A stretch of 64,000 nt of DNA from Lachnospiraceae bacterium (GTDB taxonomy: Bacteria > Bacillota > Clostridia > Lachnospirales > Lachnospiraceae), in assembly GCA_022845895.1 (NCBI GenBank), contig AP025573.1:1770501-1834500 (forward strand), given 5' to 3'. Of this stretch, positions 59,606 through 64,000 are shown one piece after another. The notes beneath the pieces were generated by a model, which ran no database searches, had not been told where the DNA came from, and worked only from the letters and a program-made list of their open reading frames with translations. Position 1 is the first letter of the stretch. The number at the start of each line of letters is the position of its first letter. The position numbers and the translations under genes were made by a program.

Positions 59606-62308
59606 ATGGCAGAACAGAGAGAGCTGATATTACAACTTGGGCAGAAGATCACGGACCGGATCGGCCATAAGGTGACGGTGGAAGACCCGGAATACTGGGG
59701 GCTTGCCTGTGTCGTATCGGATGAGATGGCGGAAGTGGCATTGAAGATGAAGGTGCGTAAGCCGATGACATTTGAACAGCTTCTTGCGGCCACAGGAAAA
59801 GAAGAGCAAGTGCTTCAGGAGCTGCTGGATGAGATGAGCCGGGTAGGAATCCTGGAATACAACTGGGAGAACCCGAAGCGGGAAAAGCAGTATGTGCTGC
59901 CCATGTTCGTACCCGGAAGCGCTGAATTTACCAACATGAACAAGGAACAGCTGGAAGCCCACCCGGAACTTGGCAGATTCTTCGAGCGGATGTCCAGGCT
60001 TCCGCTTGAGAAGGTCACGCCCATGGTGCCTCAGGGCGGCGCGGGGATAGGCATGCACGTCATACCTGTGGAGAAAGCGATTGAGATGGAAAATGAATCC
60101 GTGGATATCGAGCACATTTCCCACTGGCTGCGTAAATATGACGGAAAATATGCTGCAAGCCCATGTTCGTGCAGAATGTCCAGGAAGACATATGACGAAG
60201 GCTGTGCGGACGATCCCCAGGACTGGTGTATCGCGGTAGGAGATATGGCGGACTATGTGGTGGAGACGAACAAGGGTGGAAGGTACGTTACATATGAGGA
60301 AGTCTTGGATATCTTGCAGCGCGCCGAGGACAACGGGTTTGTCCATCAGATAACGAACATAGACGGCAGGAACAAGATATTTGCCATCTGCAACTGCAAT
60401 GTCAATGTCTGTTATGCGCTTCGGACCTCCCAGCTGTTCAACACTCCGAACATGTCCCGTTCTGCTTACGTGGCGAGAGTAACGGCAGAAGACTGTGTCG
60501 CCTGCGGACGGTGCGTGGAATACTGTCCGGCAGGAGCGGTAAAGCTCGGGCAGAAGCTGTGTACGAAGGAAGGCCCTGTCACTTATCCGAAACATGAACT
60601 GCCGGACCGTACGAGCTGGGGACCGGATAAATGGGATGAAGAATACCGGGACAACAACCGGATCAACTGTTACGATACGGGTACCGCGCCGTGCAAGACG
60701 GCCTGCCCGGCCCACATCGCCGTTCAGGGGTATCTGAAGAAGGCGGCACAGGGTAAATACACGGAGGCGCTTGCTCTGATTAAGAAGGAGAACCCGTTCC
60801 CGGCAGTGTGCGGACACGTCTGCAACCGCAGGTGCGAGGATGCATGTACCAGGGGGACGGTGGACCAGGCCGTGGCGATTGATGAAGTGAAGAAGTTCAT
60901 TGCCCGTCAGGATCTGGACGCGGATGCCCGCTATATCCCCCCGGTGATACCACCTACGACCGGGCGGCTTTTTGATGAGAAGATCGCGGTCATCGGCGCG
61001 GGACCTGCGGGCCTGAGCTGTGCTTTTTATCTGGCCGAGAAGGGGTACCGGCCGGTGGTGTTTGAGAAGAGTGAAAAGCCCGGAGGCATGCTGGTATATG
61101 GCATTCCGTCCTTCAAGCTTGAAAAGGACGTGGTAGACGCGGAGATAGACGTCATCCGCCAGATGGGCGTGGAAATCCGATGCGGTGTGGAGGTAGGAAA
61201 AGATGTCACCTTGGATGAGCTGCGTTCCGAAGGCTATCGGGCATTCTATATCGCCATCGGCTGCCAGGGAGGCAGGATGGCGGGTATACCGGGAGAGACG
61301 GCGGACGGCGTGACGACAGCGGTAGATTTTCTGCGCACGGCAGGAAGAGACGGGGCACATGAGACAGAAGGCCGGACAGTCGTGGTCGGAGGCGGCAACG
61401 TGGCTGTCGATGTGGCGCGGACGGCAGTAAGATACGGCTCGTCTGAAGTATCCATGTATTGCCTGGAAGGGCGTGATAATATGCCTGCTTCCGCGGAAGA
61501 GATAGAAGAGGCCGCGGAAGAGGATATATCCATCCACTGTGGATGGGGACCGAAGGAGATTCTTACCGAGGACGGAAAGGTCAGAGGTATCGTATTTAAG
61601 AAATGCCTGTCCGTATTTGATGAAGAGAGCAGGTTTGCACCTGTCTATGATGAGGAAGAGACGGTCACGGTGCCGTGCGAGCACGTCTGCCTGAGCATCG
61701 GCCAGAGCATCCTGTGGGGGAACCTGCTGGACGGCTCTGGTGTAGAACTTGGCAGAGGAAACGGCGCTGTGGCGGATGCGCTTACATATCAGACATCAGA
61801 GCCGGATATATTTGTCGGGGGAGATGTATATACAGGGCCGAAATTTGCTATCGATGCCATCGCTGCTGGCAAGGAAGGGGCGGTATCCATCCACCGGTAC
61901 GTACAGCCCCACAGCAGCCTTACGATAGGGCGGAACCGCCGCCAGTTTATTGAGCTGGACAAAGAGAATATAGAACTTGAGGCTTATGACAATTCCTCCC
62001 GGCAGATTCCGGAATCGGATGGCAGCATAGACCGGCGCAGGTCCTTCCGTGACAACAGGAAGACATTTACAGAAGAGCAGGTCCGAATCGAGACGGCCCG
62101 CTGTCTTGGATGCGGGGCTTCCATCGTGGATGAGAACAAATGTATCGGATGCGGGGTGTGCACCACGAAGTGCGGATTTGATGCGATCCATCTGTTCAGG
62201 GAACATCCAGGCTGCAGCAACATGTACCGTTCCGAGGATAAGTTCAAGGCAATCCTGCCTTATGCGTTGAAGCGGGGGCTTAAAATCAAGTTCGGCAGAA
62301 AGGAATAG
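59606..62308 (+). CDS. Multidomain Fe-S/flavin oxidoreductase (GltD/NfnB-like core)
   Basis: The 900-residue protein has these modules: an N-terminal helical/winged-helix region (1-150); a Cys-rich segment (SPCSCRMSRKTYDEGC..., AICNCNVNVCYALR); a 4Fe-4S motif CVACGRCVEYCP (about 296); a GltD-type Fe-S entry domain (APCKTACPAHIAVQGYL, VCGHVCNRRCEDAC); an FAD fold VIGAGPAGLSCAFYLAEKG (about 458); an NADPH fold VVGGGNVAVDVARTAVR (about 593); and a C-terminal CIGCGVCTTKCGFDAIHL ferredoxin. It should move electrons between NAD(P)H, FAD and ferredoxin-like clusters. It lies between hypB and hypA. Confidence 0.87.
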   Translation: MAEQRELILQLGQKITDRIGHKVTVEDPEYWGLACVVSDEMAEVALKMKVRKPMTFEQLLAATGKEEQVLQELLDEMSRVGILEYNWENPKREKQYVLPMFVPGSAEFTNMNKEQLEAHPELGRFFERMSRLPLEKVTPMVPQGGAGIGMHVIPVEKAIEMENESVDIEHISHWLRKYDGKYAASPCSCRMSRKTYDEGCADDPQDWCIAVGDMADYVVETNKGGRYVTYEEVLDILQRAEDNGFVHQITNIDGRNKIFAICNCNVNVCYALRTSQLFNTPNMSRSAYVARVTAEDCVACGRCVEYCPAGAVKLGQKLCTKEGPVTYPKHELPDRTSWGPDKWDEEYRDNNRINCYDTGTAPCKTACPAHIAVQGYLKKAAQGKYTEALALIKKENPFPAVCGHVCNRRCEDACTRGTVDQAVAIDEVKKFIARQDLDADARYIPPVIPPTTGRLFDEKIAVIGAGPAGLSCAFYLAEKGYRPVVFEKSEKPGGMLVYGIPSFKLEKDVVDAEIDVIRQMGVEIRCGVEVGKDVTLDELRSEGYRAFYIAIGCQGGRMAGIPGETADGVTTAVDFLRTAGRDGAHETEGRTVVVGGGNVAVDVARTAVRYGSSEVSMYCLEGRDNMPASAEEIEEAAEEDISIHCGWGPKEILTEDGKVRGIVFKKCLSVFDEESRFAPVYDEEETVTVPCEHVCLSIGQSILWGNLLDGSGVELGRGNGAVADALTYQTSEPDIFVGGDVYTGPKFAIDAIAAGKEGAVSIHRYVQPHSSLTIGRNRRQFIELDKENIELEAYDNSSRQIPESDGSIDRRRSFRDNRKTFTEEQVRIETARCLGCGASIVDENKCIGCGVCTTKCGFDAIHLFREHPGCSNMYRSEDKFKAILPYALKRGLKIKFGRKE

Positions 62309-62314
62309 GCCGGT

Positions 62315-62659
62315 ATGCATGAGCTTGGAATCGTATTTCATATCATTGACAGTCTGGAAGCGGTAGGAAAAGAGAACCGGCTTACGAAAGTCGCCAGCGT
62401 TACGCTGGAAATCGGTGAAGTCTCAGGGGTGGTTGATTCTTATCTGGAAGACTGCTGGAAATGGGCGGCTGATAAGTCCGACCTTCTGAGGGGGGCAGAA
62501 CTGACCACTCTTGAGATACCGGCGGTGACCTTCTGTGAGGACTGTGGAAAGACCTATGGCACGATAATGCATGGAAAGACCTGCCCGTACTGTGCGGGAG
62601 GAAATACATATCTCGTGGCGGGGAACGAATGTAACATCAAGGAAATAGAAGCTTGTTAG
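62315..62659 (+). CDS. hypA: Hydrogenase nickel-insertion protein HypA
   Basis: The 114-residue protein keeps the nickel-binding N-terminus MHELGIV and the zinc site FCEDCGKTYG...CPYC (two CxxC). It is 6 nt after the oxidoreductase and 18 nt before the membrane protein. HypA delivers nickel together with HypB. HypC-F are not in view. Confidence 0.9.
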   Translation: MHELGIVFHIIDSLEAVGKENRLTKVASVTLEIGEVSGVVDSYLEDCWKWAADKSDLLRGAELTTLEIPAVTFCEDCGKTYGTIMHGKTCPYCAGGNTYLVAGNECNIKEIEAC

Positions 62660-62677
62660 AAATGAGGGAGGATACTT

Positions 62678-63718
62678 ATGTTATTTCAGATATATGGTGA
62701 TAACGCGGGCTGGCAGCTGCTCGGCTGGCTTCTCGTATTTGCAGGGCTGGTGCTTGTAAATGAGCTGGCAAGACGGACGAAGAAAGGCGGAATCTTCTGT
62801 CTGATGGTGATACCGGCGGCCCTTACGATATACTTTATCGCAATCTATATCGGTGCGGCAAATGGCGCGGAATGGGCGCTCAATAACCCCACCTACGTAC
62901 ATATGAACAGCTGGTTCCACTATGCGAAGCTCTATGCGGCTACGGCCGGCTGTATCGGATTCATGATGATCAAATATAAATGGAAATTTGGCAAAGCAGA
63001 TTGGTTCAAGGTATTTCCATTCATCATTGTAGCGGTCAATATCCTGATAGCGGTAGCCAGTGATTTTGAATCTGGCATCAAAGGTGCCATGGCGCTCGCG
63101 GAATATGGAGACCGATGGTGGCTGTCTTCAGAAAATGTATGGCTGTACGGCGGATGGTGGAACTGGGTTAATGGAATAGCAGGGATACTCAACATCTTAT
63201 GCATGACGGGGTGGTGGGGAATCTATGCATCCAAAGACCGGAAAGATATGCTGTGGCCGGACATGACATGGTGCTTTATTATTGCCTATGACCTCTGGAA
63301 CTTTGAATATACTTACAACAATCTCCCCACTCACGCATGGTACTGCGGCCTGGCACTCCTGCTGGCACCTACGTTTGCCAATGCATTGTGGAACAAGGGC
63401 GGATGGATCCAGAACAGGGCGAATACCCTTGCACTCTGGTGCATGTTCGCGCAGGTGTTCCCCATGTTCCAGGATACGAGCCGTTTTGCGACGATTCCGG
63501 TCTTATATGCGGATGGGTTCATGGACGCCGCAACGAGGCCGGCGTCTGCCAATCCTGTCATGCAGGGGGTGGTGGCGCTGCTTGCCTTCGGGGCAAATGT
63601 AATCTGCCTGTCAGTGATAATCAGGCGGTCGAAGCAGCAGAAGAAGAACCCATATAAGAACGAGATATTTACGGACCAGAAAGATTACCAGCTTGCAATT
63701 GCAAGGGCTGAGAAGTGA
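62678..63718 (+). CDS. Polytopic membrane protein of unknown function (DUF5692-like)
   Basis: The 346-residue protein has about eight to ten hydrophobic segments (e.g. WQLLGWLLVFAGLVLVNELA, GGIFCLMVIPAALTIYFIAIYIGAA) and is Trp-rich (GDRWWLSSENVWLYGGWWNWVNG). I associate it loosely with DUF5692, without certainty. Its membership in the hypB-oxidoreductase-hypA operon suggests a membrane anchor, electron partner or metal/solute transporter for that system. Confidence 0.7.
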   Translation: MLFQIYGDNAGWQLLGWLLVFAGLVLVNELARRTKKGGIFCLMVIPAALTIYFIAIYIGAANGAEWALNNPTYVHMNSWFHYAKLYAATAGCIGFMMIKYKWKFGKADWFKVFPFIIVAVNILIAVASDFESGIKGAMALAEYGDRWWLSSENVWLYGGWWNWVNGIAGILNILCMTGWWGIYASKDRKDMLWPDMTWCFIIAYDLWNFEYTYNNLPTHAWYCGLALLLAPTFANALWNKGGWIQNRANTLALWCMFAQVFPMFQDTSRFATIPVLYADGFMDAATRPASANPVMQGVVALLAFGANVICLSVIIRRSKQQKKNPYKNEIFTDQKDYQLAIARAEK

Positions 63719-63917
63719 AATCTGTTGAGGAAGTTAAGTGTGTCTTGGCAGTGTACGGAGAAGCGGGCGGTCTTACGTCATCCATCAACGTTGCACAAGA
63801 CGCACCCGCCCTTGCCGGTAAAGTGGATAGCCGGTGGAGAGGGGGATGGCAGATGCGCAGGTGTAAGCGGAAGAGGCGGAGCATCTGCCATCCCCCTCCC
63901 CACCGGCGTCTACATTA
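63719..63917 (+). terminator. Large hairpin region after the hyp operon
   Basis: Arms 63830-63856 and 63881-63907 are complementary at 26 of 27 positions, with a 24-nt loop. Before that, GCGGGCGGTCTT-type and AAGACGCACCCGC segments form a weaker stem. No gene is credible in either strand here. It could end the operon and the convergent gene at 63918, but its size is more like a structural repeat. Confidence 0.65.
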
Positions 63918-63998
63918 CTAGACATCGTAATATATCTCCCGGCTTCCGCTGATACATTCCCCGATGGAATAATTGATCCATTCGATGGCACCTTTCGT
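63918..63998 (-). CDS. C-terminal end of an unidentified minus-strand gene (partial)
   Basis: A frame entering from the right edge reads KGAIEWINYSIGECISGSREIYYDV and stops at 63918-63920 (TAG on the minus strand). The residue mix looks like real protein, but 26 residues do not identify a family. Confidence 0.45.
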   Translation of the reverse strand, partial: TKGAIEWINYSIGECISGSREIYYDV

Positions 63999-64000
63999 AT

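Noticed and set aside
59630..61684. 684-codon open frame on the minus strand
   Set aside because: It is antisense to the 900-residue oxidoreductase, whose motifs are clear. The sequence has no recognisable family features and arises from codon bias.

Overview
The window looks like a chromosomal segment of an anaerobic gut-type Bacillota, most likely a Lachnospiraceae (Clostridium scindens/hylemonae/Faecalicatena-like). The grounds are the ylxM-ffh-rpsP-KH-rimM-trmD-rplS-lepB-rbgA-rnhB-yraN gene order, strong AGGAGG ribosome sites, repeated TTGACA-N17-TATGAT/TATAAT promoters, roughly 50% GC, and small Cys-rich and Met-rich proteins. The species call is inference.

Layout. 1-3.1 kb: the tail of a probable trpS, then a flavodoxin/TetR pair bracketed by two inverted copies of a 42-bp perfect palindrome, then an ABC-F ATPase. 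3.3-8.9 kb: a translationally coupled nucleoside-thioether salvage operon (mtnA, 6-oxopurine-type phosphorylase, MTA/SAH-deaminase-like amidohydrolase) followed by a patatin, a YjbQ protein and an HD-GNAT fusion. 8.9-25.3 kb: a large catabolic/signalling locus. Its core is a recognisable autoinducer-2 (Lsr) system (lsrK, lsrR, lsrA, lsrC, lsrD, lsrB, lsrF) surrounded by dhaK/dhaL, an aldo-keto reductase, two VOC proteins, a FucU/RbsD mutarotase, a cupin, and an OtnK-like kinase with an LtnD-like dehydrogenase. A GntR/FCD regulator sits inside it, and its probable operator (CCGGTATACCGG type) occurs at three promoters. LsrR has its own candidate sites.

25.3-35.7 kb: a TruA homologue with Glu in place of the catalytic Asp, a thioesterase, an IS256-family element whose 8-bp target duplication shows it split a hairpin, two overlapping genes (one Met-rich) of unknown function, a LysR regulator behind a large nested inverted repeat, the metNIQ methionine importer, a duplicated Cys/Gly-rich small protein, a J-domain protein and an intracellular subtilase. 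35.8-45.3 kb: the housekeeping SRP/ribosome/tRNA-modification/secretion block, with an SDR gene remnant between trmD and rplS, a second lepB, then pgeF-like, mscS and tRNA-Thr(CGT). 45.4-50.2 kb: LD-carboxypeptidase, a catalytically degenerate tyrosine-recombinase-like protein, DAHP synthase, a MogA-like protein and a glutathione peroxidase.

50.2-58.7 kb: a TetR-controlled redox operon: BON-GlpA-like flavoprotein with a BFD cluster, GlpB-like flavoprotein, DUF1667 protein, an alkyl-DHAP-synthase-like flavoenzyme and a glycerol-kinase-like FGGY kinase. The set fits a hypothetical route for oxidising or dismantling ether-linked (alkyl) glycerols. 58.8-63.7 kb: hypB, a 900-residue Fe-S/flavin oxidoreductase, hypA and a polytopic membrane protein under one consensus promoter, with no hydrogenase genes in view. 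These two modules and the Lsr locus are the best places to look for new biology.
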